From Rikenella sp. (GTDB taxonomy: Bacteria > Bacteroidota > Bacteroidia > Bacteroidales > Rikenellaceae), in assembly GCA_029054535.1 (NCBI GenBank), contig JAIDFC010000174.1, positions 1 to 16,200 on the forward strand: a DNA stretch of 16,200 nucleotides. The letters are read 5' to 3'. The translations under genes were made by a program, and so were the position numbers. The notes beneath the pieces were generated by a model that saw only the letters and a list, made by a program, of their open reading frames with translations, made no database searches and was not told the origin of the DNA. This document shows positions 1-6,633 of this stretch, piece by piece. The stretch's first letter is position 1; each line of letters opens with the position of its first letter.

Positions 1-47
1 ACTACGGCAGCCCATGGAATGCGTTAGCATTCCCGAAAGTTTTTCTG

Positions 48-90
48 GTTCTCTTTGTTCACAAAGAGAACAGTTCCCTCCTGTCGCCAA
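48..90 (-). terminator. Hairpin element downstream of the mutase small subunit gene (copy 1 of a three-copy family)
   Basis: A perfect 11-bp inverted repeat (48-58 with 61-71, GTTCTCTTTGT and its complement, two-base spacer) begins 47 bases past the mutA stop. On the minus strand it is preceded by TTGGCGACAGGAGGGAACT (72-90). Nearly the same layout recurs at 8305-8347, also just after a minus-strand gene, and half of it recurs at 2294-2323. The position suggests transcription termination. No T-run follows on the minus strand, so intrinsic termination is not assured. It could instead be a dispersed palindromic repeat that settles at gene ends. Confidence 0.5.
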
Positions 91-117
91 TGACCGGTTA
101 CAGCAAAAACAGAACAA

Positions 118-2016
118 TTAAATACCGAGTTCGCGTTGATAGTTTTCGAGGGTTTCGAGGACATTGCTCCGGACACTGATGAAGTGCGAGATGCCCGCCG
201 CTTCGAGTTCCGGCTGACAAGCCGGCGCCCCTGCGACCACGACGATCACGCCCGAGTCTCGGAAAGCCGCGTAGACCTGCGGAGCCAGCGTCGCATAGTC
301 GTCGTCCGAAGCGCAGACCACCACGATCTGTGCCCCCGACGCCCGTGCCGCTTCGATTCCCTCGGCCACCGAGGCGAAGAAGGTGTTGTCCACGGTCCGG
401 ATCCCCGCACAAGCGAAGAAGTTGCAAGCGAACTGCGCCCGTGCCCGAGCCATCGCCAGCGTCCCGCAAGTGAGCATGAACGCTTTCGGCTCCCGTCCGC
501 TGCGATCCGTCCGCAGGCGCATCGCCTCGAAAGCCATCGCCCCGCGGTACGGTCTGAGCGGTCTGTACTCCGGTTCCCGGTCCGAGTGTTTGCAACCGCA
601 GTGGCACCGTTTGGCCCCGCGCGTAACCGTCTCTTCCGTAATCTCCGCCGGCGCCACCTCCGTGAAATTCGGATACTGGTTCGTGCCGAGCAGAATTTCC
701 CGCCGCGTAGCGATATTATGATCTCGTTTATTAGCCGTCTCTTCGACCTGATCCTGGATAAACCCTCGTTCGAACGCCGCGGCGTACCCGCCCAGATCCT
801 CGACCGCGAGGAAGAGTTTCCACGCCTCGGCCGCGATCGACGCCGTGAGCTCCTCGATATAATAAGAGCCCGCCGCCGGATCGGTTACCTGGTCGAAATG
901 CGACTCCTCTTTGAGCAAGAGTTGCACGTTCCGGGCGATCCGGTTGCTGAACTCGGTGGGCTGTTCGTAAGCCCGGTCGAAAGGCAGCACCTCGATCGAG
1001 TCCACCCCGGCGATCGCTGCGCTCATCGCTTCGGTCGTCCCGCGCAGCATGTTCACATACGGATCGTACACCGTCTGGTTCCAAGCCGAGGTCTGCACAT
1101 GCGCCCGCAGCTTGGACGAACATCCCCGTTCGGGATTGTACGGTTTCATGATATTGGCCCACAACATCCTTGCGGCCCGCAGCTTCGCGATCTCCATGAA
1201 GTAATTGGTCCCGACCGAGAAGTTGAACTTGATGGCCGGCGCCACCCGGTCGACATCCATCCCGAGGTCCGTGAGCCGCACCACATACTCGTGTCCCATC
1301 GCCAAAGCGAACGCCAGCTCCTGCACCGCCGACGCTCCGCAGTTGTGGAACAAGGTCCCGTGAACCGTAATCATCCGCACCCGCTTATATTGCGGCGCGC
1401 GTTCGAGCAGCTCCTTGATCCGGCCGAACTGCTTGGCCCCGTCCGGCGCCGAACAGCCCCACGACCCTTTCCGCGAAAGTTTCATGAGCGGATCGATCTC
1501 GAACGTAGCGAAGACCTGTTCCGGATCGAGCTTTTCCGCAACGATTTTGTCCAGAAACAGTTCCGCCGCCCGATAAGCGCCGCAGCCGCCGAAAGCGAGT
1601 TCGACGGCCGTGATCGTAATCCCGCGCAGCAGGGTGTCGAGATCGGCGGCCGAGAACTCCTTGTTTTTGATGGTGAAGCCGAGCGAATCGACGCCTTTCA
1701 TCAACACGTCATGCGCTTCCCGATTGGCCGCCGCCGGATCGTCTCCCACTTCGACGGTCTGCCGCACGCGCCAGTCGTTATCGGCCTTCACCCCCCGAAC
1801 GTACGGAAACTCGCCCGGAGCCGTCCCGAGATGTTTCAAGTCGGCCATGTCCTCGGCCCGGTAGTAAGGCTCGACGGAAAAACCCTCCAGCGTCCGCCAA
1901 ACCAATTTCTTGGTCCGGTCGGCCCCCTTCAGGTCCTTGGCAATGACCTCCTCCCACGCCGCGGTGGTAACGGGCGGAAATTCGGCCATCAGCTTCGTAG
2001 CTTTTTCTTCTGCCAT
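118..2016 (-). CDS. mutA: Methylmalonyl-CoA mutase small (beta) subunit
   Basis: This is the non-catalytic partner of the adenosylcobalamin-dependent mutase that interconverts succinyl-CoA and methylmalonyl-CoA in the cytoplasm, on the succinate-propionate route. The 632-residue length fits the family. Residues about 50-450 form the mutase barrel domain, with segments such as FGGCGAYRAAE, RVRMITVHGTLFHN and QVTDPAAGSYYIE. Residues about 508-632 form the cobalamin-binding-like domain, which lacks the cobalt-coordinating DxHxxG motif, as expected for the small subunit and not for MutB. The start is set at ATG 2016; the frame can be extended to a TTG at 2022, but ATG followed by AEEKATK is more likely. 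No Shine-Dalgarno is seen. A TAACTTTG box lies at 2141-2134. Between the domains is an odd Cys/His cluster, CHCGCKH (residues 471-477). The gene for the large subunit, usually next to it, is not in view. A hairpin follows the stop, so it may not be directly co-transcribed. Confidence 0.93.
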   Translation of the reverse strand: MAEEKATKLMAEFPPVTTAAWEEVIAKDLKGADRTKKLVWRTLEGFSVEPYYRAEDMADLKHLGTAPGEFPYVRGVKADNDWRVRQTVEVGDDPAAANREAHDVLMKGVDSLGFTIKNKEFSAADLDTLLRGITITAVELAFGGCGAYRAAELFLDKIVAEKLDPEQVFATFEIDPLMKLSRKGSWGCSAPDGAKQFGRIKELLERAPQYKRVRMITVHGTLFHNCGASAVQELAFALAMGHEYVVRLTDLGMDVDRVAPAIKFNFSVGTNYFMEIAKLRAARMLWANIMKPYNPERGCSSKLRAHVQTSAWNQTVYDPYVNMLRGTTEAMSAAIAGVDSIEVLPFDRAYEQPTEFSNRIARNVQLLLKEESHFDQVTDPAAGSYYIEELTASIAAEAWKLFLAVEDLGGYAAAFERGFIQDQVEETANKRDHNIATRREILLGTNQYPNFTEVAPAEITEETVTRGAKRCHCGCKHSDREPEYRPLRPYRGAMAFEAMRLRTDRSGREPKAFMLTCGTLAMARARAQFACNFFACAGIRTVDNTFFASVAEGIEAARASGAQIVVVCASDDDYATLAPQVYAAFRDSGVIVVVAGAPACQPELEAAGISHFISVRSNVLETLENYQRELGI

Positions 2017-2133
2017 ATGCAATTGAGTGTATTTTGGGTTATTTATTCGTGTCTCTTCTGGATCAAGAAAGAAAGGGCGAAATCGGTCTCGCCCGTCTCC
2101 GTTTTCCTTTGTGAATTCGTTAACAGTGCCTTA

Positions 2134-2141
2134 CAAAGTTA
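2134..2141 (-). promoter_or_regulatory. Bacteroidetes-type -7 box (TAACTTTG) for mutA
   Basis: TAACTTTG on the minus strand matches the TAnnTTTG -7 consensus of the Bacteroidetes primary sigma factor. It would give a leader of roughly 110 bases before ATG 2016. A TTTG at the usual -33 spacing is absent, so the call rests on the -7 box alone. The same octamer precedes the fumarase gene. Confidence 0.4.
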
Positions 2142-2293
2142 GGATTTTCTTTCCAAAAACCGCTCTCCCCCCTCCGTTTTTTCCTCCCGAGTCCTCGTTC
2201 CCGCCGATTTTTTTATCCGAGCCGTTAAACTTTTCCGCCGTTCCTCGTCTCACTATCGTATTTGTCGATTTCTTGTCTCGGACGACGTCCGGA

Positions 2294-2323
2294 AAGAAAG
2301 AGACGGTTCCATTCGATAGCCAA
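2294..2323 (-). repeat. Half copy of the hairpin-element family (copy 2)
   Basis: Read on the minus strand, it starts TTGGCTATCGAATGGAACC and continues GTCTCTTTCTT. This lines up with 8347-8318 at about 25 of 30 bases. The complementary arm that closes the hairpin in the other two copies is missing; unrelated sequence with a small GGACG/CGTCC palindrome lies there instead. It sits 37-66 bases upstream of the start codon at 2360, in the 5' leader region of that gene. Confidence 0.5.
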
Positions 2324-2350
2324 CTAATTAAACCATTCAGATAAAAAAAC

Positions 2351-2356
2351 AGAGGA
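2351..2356 (+). promoter_or_regulatory. Possible ribosome binding site (AGAGGA) for the beta-barrel protein
   Basis: AGAGGA lies only three bases before ATG 2360, which is closer than the usual five to nine. It supports this start modestly. The stronger support is that a signal peptide begins exactly here. Confidence 0.35.
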
Positions 2357-2359
2357 TAG

Positions 2360-5326
2360 ATGAGAAGAGTAATCGGATTGTTGGGGATGTTTTTGGTCGG
2401 GATAGGGACGGCCGTGGGAGCCCCGATCAGTTTGAAAGGTCGGGTTGTCGGAGGCGACGACGGTCAGCCGATCGTGGGGGCTTACGTGATGATCAACGCA
2501 TCGGAGCCGGACGTGGCGAAGCGGACCTCGTTGACCGGCGGCGACGGGAGTTTTTCGGTGGTGAGTCGCGAGAAGACGACCGTACTGACCGTTTCGTTCA
2601 TCGGATACCGGGACTACACGCGGACGATCGCTCCGAGCGAAGGGACGAATGTCGACTTGGGGACGATCAAACTGGTACCCGAGGCGCAGACGATCAAAGA
2701 GGTCAAGGTAACGGCCAAGGCTCCGATGGCTACGATGCGGGGCGATACGCTGCAGTACAATGCGGCGGCGTTCAAGACCAATCCCGACGCGTCGAGCGAG
2801 GATCTGCTCAAGAAGATGCCCGGCGTAACGACCGACGAGAACGGCGCCGTGGAGGTGCACGGGCAGACCGTAGGGAAGGTCTACGTGGACGGCAAGGAGT
2901 TCTTCGCCGACGACCCGGCCGTAGCCTTGAAGACCCTGCCGGCCGACGTGGTCGAAAGCATGCAGATCTTCGACGACAAGAGCGACGAGTCGAAATTCTC
3001 GGGCTTCGACGACGGGGAACGGATCAAGGCGATCAACATCGTAACGAAGGGGGGGGTAAGTACCAGCACGTTCGGTAAAGTGTACGGGGGGTACGGCACC
3101 GACAACCGCTACTCGGTGGGAGCGGCGGCCAATATCTTCAACACCAACCAACGATGGACGATTCTCGCCTCGCGGAACAACGTCAACAACCAGGGTTTCA
3201 CGCTCAACGACATCGCCAGCTCGATGACCGGCCGCCGCGGCGGGATGGGCGGCGGTAGCGACGTGAGCCAGTTCTCGACCAACGTCCGCGGCGGGATTCA
3301 GACCACTACGATGGCCGGTCTCAACTACCAGGGCGAGTTCGAAAAGGTGAAACTCAACGGGAGCTACTTCTTCAACAACGTCAATGCCGACATCTGGCAG
3401 GCCGTAGGGCAGGATTACAAAAACATGTCGCGGCTGTATAACGACACCACCGCGACCAAAGGCTACAACTACCAACACCGGGCCAACCTGCGGCTGGAGT
3501 GGAATCCGAATGAGACGAACCGCATCTTTTTCGCCCCGCGCGTAACCTACTCCACGAACCACGGGAGCAGCTCCGGCGTCCAGACAACGTGGCTCGACGG
3601 CCTGCTGAACAACACGGCGACGAACCGTTACACGACCAAACTCGGGACCTACGACGCGTCGGCCAACCTGTTCTGGATGCACCGTTTCGGCAAGGCCGGA
3701 CGAACCATGTCGCTGGGCGGCTCGGTGGGGGGCAGCAACGGCTGGGGAGACCGCACGCAACGGTCGGACTACGGCACCCTCGACGAGACGACAGACGGCG
3801 GAGAGTCGATCGTCGACCTCTACACCAAGGCTTCGGGCGACCTGACCTACAGCACGCTGAACCAGATCGGGACCCTCGGCACGCCGGGTTTCGACCTCTC
3901 GGCGCGGGCCAGCTATGCCGAACCGCTCTCGCAGTCGTCGCGCATCCAGTTCAGCTACCGCTTCAGCTACGACAAGTCCGAATCGCGGATCCTGAGCTAC
4001 GACTGGGACCCGATGCTGAACGAAGTCCTGGAGCTGGATCCGACCACCTCGAACCTCTTCGACCGCAACCAGACCCGACACGTCGGGACCGTGGGCTACA
4101 ACTGGGTCAAGAAGGACAAGATGACGCTCAACGCCTCGATCAGCTACCAATACTCGACCCTGAACGACGACCAGACCTATCCGGTGATCGCGACACCGGA
4201 ACATAAGTACAATTTCTCGGCCTGGCTGCCGCGCGTGCGGTTCGAGTGGAAGCCGACCAAGATGCAGAGCCTCAACGTACAGTACCGGCGAAGCACTTCG
4301 ACGCCGAACGTCAACCAGTTGCAGGATGCACTGGACCTGAGCAATCCGCTGCAAGTCTCGTTCGGGAATCCGGACCTGAAACAAAGCTACACCGATCGGC
4401 TCGAAGTACACTACAACCTGGCCGATCCGGAAAAGTCGACCAACTTCCACGTCTTCGCTTTCGCGACCTTGACGCAGGACTATATCGCCAACCACCGTCG
4501 TTTCCTGACCGAAGACACCGAATACCAGGGAACCACGATCGTCAAAGGGGCGCAGGTCTCCTCGCCGGTCAACCTGAACGGATACGCCAGCGCCAACCTG
4601 TTCGGAATCTACAGCTTCCGGATCAACCCTCTGCGGAGCAACATGAACATCGGCTTCCGCTACCAGTATGCCCAGACCCCGTCGATGGAGGACAACGTCA
4701 AGTACCTCTCGCGCAGCAACCGGATGGGGATGAACCTCTCGCTGACGAGCAACATTTCGGAATACGTAGACTTCACGCTGGCTTACCGGCCGTCGCTGAA
4801 CTTCACCACGAGCCGACAGAAAGACCAGGCAGCGCAGCAGCTGAACCGCACGTTCGACCGCTATGTGGGCAGCGACCTGGCGGCGTTCCTGAACATCTTC
4901 CTCTGGAAAGGGCTCTTCATCAACGCCGACGCCACGTGGAAAAACTCGTTCGGGACCCAGGCTTCCTACTCGCAGCACTATGCTCTGCTGAACGCGGGGA
5001 TCGGCTACAAGTTCCTGAAATACCAGCAAGCCGAAATCCGGGTATCGGGTTACGACCTGCTGAACCAGAACCGCGCGTTCCGCCAGCAAAGTTTCGACAC
5101 CTACACGCAGACGACGTTGAGCAACATCCTGAAACGCTACTTCATGGTGAGCTTCACCTACAAGTTCGACACGCGTAAGGGACGCTCGGCGGACAATTAC
5201 GGAACGGACGACCAACGGAGTATCTTCGGCGGCCGAGGCGATCGTCGTTCAGGCGGCGGAGCACCGATGGGTCCGCCTCCGGGCGGTGGCGGACCGGGCG
5301 GTCCCGGAGGCGGAGGACCTCGCTAA
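2360..5326 (+). CDS. Outer-membrane beta-barrel protein, TonB-dependent-receptor-like
   Basis: The 988-residue exported protein has a signal peptide at residues 1-20 (cut near AVG-AP). A carboxypeptidase-D regulatory-like beta-sandwich follows at about 24-110 (LKGRVVGGDDGQPIVGAYV to DLGTIKL), then a plug-like domain at about 115-230 (DTLQYNAAAFK, SEDLLKKMPGV, VYVDGKEFF, NIVTKGG). The rest is a long beta barrel of alternating aromatic strands ending at SFTYKFDT (residue 938). This matches the OMP_b-brl_3 group of Bacteroidetes outer-membrane proteins. No SusD-like partner gene lies next to it, so a glycan-uptake role is not supported and the substrate is unknown. A 50-residue tail (939-988) extends past the last strand and turns into a Gly/Pro run containing RGD at 959-961. 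The gene stands alone between two minus-strand genes and ends in a strong hairpin at 5440-5476. Confidence 0.9.
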   Translation: MRRVIGLLGMFLVGIGTAVGAPISLKGRVVGGDDGQPIVGAYVMINASEPDVAKRTSLTGGDGSFSVVSREKTTVLTVSFIGYRDYTRTIAPSEGTNVDLGTIKLVPEAQTIKEVKVTAKAPMATMRGDTLQYNAAAFKTNPDASSEDLLKKMPGVTTDENGAVEVHGQTVGKVYVDGKEFFADDPAVALKTLPADVVESMQIFDDKSDESKFSGFDDGERIKAINIVTKGGVSTSTFGKVYGGYGTDNRYSVGAAANIFNTNQRWTILASRNNVNNQGFTLNDIASSMTGRRGGMGGGSDVSQFSTNVRGGIQTTTMAGLNYQGEFEKVKLNGSYFFNNVNADIWQAVGQDYKNMSRLYNDTTATKGYNYQHRANLRLEWNPNETNRIFFAPRVTYSTNHGSSSGVQTTWLDGLLNNTATNRYTTKLGTYDASANLFWMHRFGKAGRTMSLGGSVGGSNGWGDRTQRSDYGTLDETTDGGESIVDLYTKASGDLTYSTLNQIGTLGTPGFDLSARASYAEPLSQSSRIQFSYRFSYDKSESRILSYDWDPMLNEVLELDPTTSNLFDRNQTRHVGTVGYNWVKKDKMTLNASISYQYSTLNDDQTYPVIATPEHKYNFSAWLPRVRFEWKPTKMQSLNVQYRRSTSTPNVNQLQDALDLSNPLQVSFGNPDLKQSYTDRLEVHYNLADPEKSTNFHVFAFATLTQDYIANHRRFLTEDTEYQGTTIVKGAQVSSPVNLNGYASANLFGIYSFRINPLRSNMNIGFRYQYAQTPSMEDNVKYLSRSNRMGMNLSLTSNISEYVDFTLAYRPSLNFTTSRQKDQAAQQLNRTFDRYVGSDLAAFLNIFLWKGLFINADATWKNSFGTQASYSQHYALLNAGIGYKFLKYQQAEIRVSGYDLLNQNRAFRQQSFDTYTQTTLSNILKRYFMVSFTYKFDTRKGRSADNYGTDDQRSIFGGRGDRRSGGGAPMGPPPGGGGPGGPGGGGPR

Positions 5327-5439
5327 ACGAGGGCGGGTTCACACCGGTTAGAAACAATAATCCGGTCAGGTCGAGTGAACGGGATTTAAACGGGGGATTG
5401 TTAGTAGTCAATTCTGTTCGACAACTCGATTTTGCCGGA

Positions 5440-5476
5440 GACGGGCGGTTTCTCTCGAGAAGAGAAACCGCCCGTC
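5440..5476 (+). terminator. Strong hairpin after the beta-barrel gene
   Basis: Perfect 16-bp stem GACGGGCGGTTTCTCT (5440-5455) with its complement at 5461-5476 and loop CGAGA. It begins 114 bases after the plus-strand stop, in a convergent spacer. No T-run follows on either strand, so it may be a bidirectional or Rho-assisted terminator, or an mRNA 3'-end stabiliser. Confidence 0.5.
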
Positions 5477-5575
5477 GTGCATTCGGCCGTTTCAACAGGA
5501 CTTCCGCCCTCGCACGACTTCTCTGCGGCTGGCTTTCGCAGACGCGCGGATAAAAAATATTTTTAGAACGGTCAA

Positions 5576-5592
5576 GCGATACGTAGTATCGC
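5576..5592. repeat. Triloop hairpin H0
   Basis: GCGATAC, loop GTA, GTATCGC: a perfect 7-bp stem with a three-base loop. The flanks (GTCAA before, CCGCCC after) differ from the main family, so membership is by shape and location only. Confidence 0.45.
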
Positions 5593-5807
5593 CCGCCCAG
5601 CGGGGGCACCCGCGGCCGCGCGGCCCGAGCGCGTCCAACACGGTCTCGTCGCCCGCCCGCTTAAGAAGGAATTTCAAAAGTTTCGCACTTGGCGAAATCT
5701 TTATGAAATTCCCGCGGGCGACGCAAAAAGAATGTTTTGAAACAGCCTCCGGGCCGGACGCCCGGGAGCGGACGCAATCTTTGACGCGTGAGCGGCATAA
5801 TTGCGGG

Positions 5808-5822
5808 CCTCCCGAGGGGAGG
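5808..5822. repeat. Triloop hairpin nested inside a GCGGGCC/GGCCCGC pair
   Basis: CCTCCC, loop GAG, GGGAGG (6 bp). It lies inside a second inverted repeat, GCGGGCC (5803-5809, overlapping by two bases) and GGCCCGC (5828-5834), directly before hairpin H1. The same two-part layout recurs at 6158-6205, where the inner stem is CTTCGC/GCGAAG. Confidence 0.55.
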
Positions 5823-5833
5823 CGTTCGGCCCG

Positions 5834-5848
5834 CGCGCCTGCGGCGCG
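5834..5848 (-). repeat. Triloop hairpin H1
   Basis: CGCGCC, loop TGC, GGCGCG. Orientation is taken from the conserved flanks: on the minus strand it reads ACCGC, then the hairpin, then GCGCGGGCC. It is part of the 31-base direct repeat shared with 6345-6375. Confidence 0.6.
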
Positions 5849-5886
5849 GTTGTCGTCGAGTTGTCGTTTTTTATGTGAAACGGCCG

Positions 5887-5903
5887 CGCGATCTACGATC
5901 GCG
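5887..5903 (-). repeat. Triloop hairpin H2
   Basis: CGCGATC, loop TAC, GATCGCG (7 bp), with AACAAACCGC on the 5' side of the minus strand. It is the partner of H4 (6297-6313). The two 25-base copies differ only at one base pair of the stem, and both members of that pair have changed. Confidence 0.7.
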
Positions 5904-5929
5904 GTTTGTTTCGGGAGAATGGCGAACAA

Positions 5930-6037
5930 GGCCGACGCCAGCGGAGGCGCAAGTGAGCTTAGCGAACGTTGCGGCCTGCCGCGTGGGGTGGCGGCGGCCG
6001 TCAAGGTGAGATCTCGGGGGATTCCCGCGGGCGCCGC
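5930..6037 (-). repeat. Dispersed module R, copy 1
   Basis: On the minus strand this runs from CGGCGCCCGCGGGAAT through GAGATCTCACCTTGACGGCC to CACTTGCGCCTCCGCTGG and CGTCGGCC. It lines up end to end with 12439-12542 on the plus strand, with long identical blocks (GAGATCTCACC, CCGCAACGTTC, CACTTGCGCCTCCGCTGGC). The two copies are therefore inverted relative to each other, about 6.4 kb apart. Confidence 0.7.
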
Positions 6038-6163
6038 GCCCACAGGGCGTTTTATTTAGGGTTTTCTCTGTGTTATGGCGGGGCAACCGGTAGAGGGCGG
6101 ATTTCTAGTGGCACCGGTTCGGAGCTTGCGAGGCTCGCCGAGCGTCAGCGAGAAATAGCGGGC

Positions 6164-6178
6164 CTTCGCGGGGCGAAG
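6164..6178. repeat. Triloop hairpin nested inside a second GCGGGCC/GGCCCGC pair
   Basis: CTTCGC, loop GGG, GCGAAG (6 bp), enclosed by GCGGGCC ending at 6164 and GGCCCGC at 6183-6189, directly before hairpin H3. It has the same architecture as 5803-5848 but a different stem sequence. Confidence 0.55.
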
Positions 6179-6188
6179 CTCCGGCCCG

Positions 6189-6205
6189 CGCACCCTGCGG
6201 GTGCG
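6189..6205 (-). repeat. Triloop hairpin H3
   Basis: CGCACCC, loop TGC, GGGTGCG (7 bp). Minus-strand flanks are GAACCGC before and GCGCGGGCCGG after, as in the rest of the family, while the inner stem is unique. Confidence 0.65.
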
Positions 6206-6224
6206 GTTCATGGCGGCACCGAGT

Positions 6225-6293
6225 CGAACGCCCGGCGGGAACGCGCAACGAGCACCGTCGAGTTGCGGGCTCGGCCGTTGGGTGGCGGCCGTC
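6225..6293 (-). repeat. Dispersed module R, copy 2 (diverged)
   Basis: On the minus strand: GACGGCCGCCACCC, then GAGCCCGCAAC, then GTTGCGCG and CCCGCCGGGC. It follows the order of module copies 1 and 3, but its centre (TCGACGGTGCTC between GCAAC and GTTGC) differs from their GTTCACTCCGTTCACT-like centre. It lies immediately beside hairpin H4, as copy 4 lies beside H13. Confidence 0.5.
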
Positions 6294-6296
6294 CCG

Positions 6297-6313
6297 CGCA
6301 ATCTACGATTGCG
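6297..6313 (-). repeat. Triloop hairpin H4
   Basis: CGCAATC, loop TAC, GATTGCG (7 bp). It matches H2 except that a G-C pair of the stem is now A-T. Flank GCGGTTTGTT on the plus strand is identical to that of H2. Confidence 0.7.
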
Positions 6314-6357
6314 GTTTGTTGCGAGTCAAAACGTTCTCACCCAAGGCGTTAGGCCCG

Positions 6358-6372
6358 CGCACCTGCGGCGCG
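6358..6372 (-). repeat. Triloop hairpin H5
   Basis: On the minus strand: CGCGCC, loop GCA, GGTGCG, with one G-T wobble. On the plus strand the same position is an A-C mismatch, so the minus strand is the one that folds fully. This is the second unit of the 31-base direct repeat with 5821-5851. Confidence 0.55.
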
Positions 6373-6430
6373 ATTGATTGCGGAGTAGAAAAGGCTCGAA
6401 GCCCACACGCCCTTGTGCAAGTTGGAAAAC

Positions 6431-6449
6431 CGCGACTCAATGAGTCGCG
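6431..6449 (+). repeat. Triloop hairpin H6
   Basis: CGCGACTC, loop AAT, GAGTCGCG (8 bp), preceded by GGAAAACCGC on the plus strand. Unlike its neighbours in this spacer it reads in the plus direction. Confidence 0.65.
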
Positions 6450-6478
6450 TGTCCGCCGCCGTCCGGAGCGGCGGACAC
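6449..6478. repeat. Larger hairpin adjoining H6
   Basis: GTGTCCGCCGC (6449-6459) pairs with GCGGCGGACAC (6468-6478) around an eight-base loop. It abuts H6, giving two stacked palindromes. Confidence 0.55.
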
Positions 6479-6560
6479 CACTCACCAAAGCTCCTGGGTC
6501 TCTCCGCCGGCATCGAACACGACTAAACGCTCGGCAGTCAATTGGAAAGCTGTTGGAGTA

Positions 6561-6602
6561 GAAAAGAAAAAGCCTCCCTCTCCGAGTCGAGAGAGGGAGG
6601 CT
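6561..6602 (-). terminator. Rho-independent terminator of the fumarase gene
   Basis: On the minus strand, a 12-bp stem AGCCTCCCTCTC / GAGAGGGAGGCT (6602-6591 with 6582-6571) with an eight-base loop is followed at once by TTTTCTTTTC. It starts 32 bases past the fumarase stop. This is the clearest intrinsic terminator in the window. Confidence 0.88.
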
Positions 6603-6633
6603 CGAGGGCAAGCAGAGAACCGCTTTGCCGACA

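Larger units (their letters stand above)
2017..2359. other. Divergent intergenic spacer between mutA and the beta-barrel protein gene
   Basis: This 343-bp spacer must hold both outward promoters. A -7-like box for mutA is at 2134-2141 on the minus strand. I found no convincing TTTG / TAnnTTTG pair for the plus-strand gene. A half copy of the hairpin-element family sits at 2294-2323. A 105-codon plus-strand open frame inside it (2027-2344) has a low-complexity, Ser/Pro/Phe-rich translation and no recognisable domain, so I do not call it. No riboswitch-like structure was recognised upstream of this B12-related gene. Confidence 0.6.
5477..6560. other. Long non-coding spacer built of palindromic repeats (region A)
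   Basis: Nearly 1.1 kb between the convergent beta-barrel and fumarase genes. Short open frames exist on both strands (for example 5703-6059 plus, 5492-6043 minus, 6303-6842 minus). Their translations are Arg/Gly/Pro/Ala-rich with no recognisable domain, and they run through the palindromes. What the region does hold is nine short three-base-loop hairpins, one larger hairpin (6449-6478), two copies of a longer module (5930-6037 and 6225-6293), and a 31-base direct repeat (5821-5851 and 6345-6375, three mismatches). Most units read in the minus direction. An AT-rich palindrome (AAAAATATTTTT, 5553-5564) lies near its left edge. Confidence 0.7.

Noticed and set aside
2017..2359. Cobalamin riboswitch upstream of mutA
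   Set aside because: The enzyme uses B12, but no B12-box-like sequence or matching fold was recognised, and the leader from the putative promoter is only about 110 bases.
2324..5215. A 963-codon minus-strand open frame antisense to the beta-barrel gene
   Set aside because: The translation is dominated by Val, Arg and Glu with no recognisable domain, while the plus strand encodes a complete exported barrel protein.
5553..5564. AT-rich palindrome AAAAATATTTTT as an origin or protein-binding site
   Set aside because: It is a single short A/T palindrome with no iterons, DnaA boxes or replication gene nearby; likely incidental.
5492..6059. Open frames on both strands in spacer A (for example 5703-6059 plus and 5492-6043 minus)
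   Set aside because: They read through the palindromes and repeat modules, have no domain or signal peptide, and are explained by high GC content with few stop codons.
5803..6313. Retron or other reverse-transcriptase-linked non-coding RNA
   Set aside because: The folds suggested it, but no reverse transcriptase or partner gene lies in the window and the hairpins are many and small instead of one msr-msd unit.
6382..6566. Repeat of GGAGTAGAAAAG at 6382-6393 and 6555-6566
   Set aside because: Only 12 bases match and the second copy overlaps the T-run side of the fumarase terminator, so chance or simple duplication is enough.
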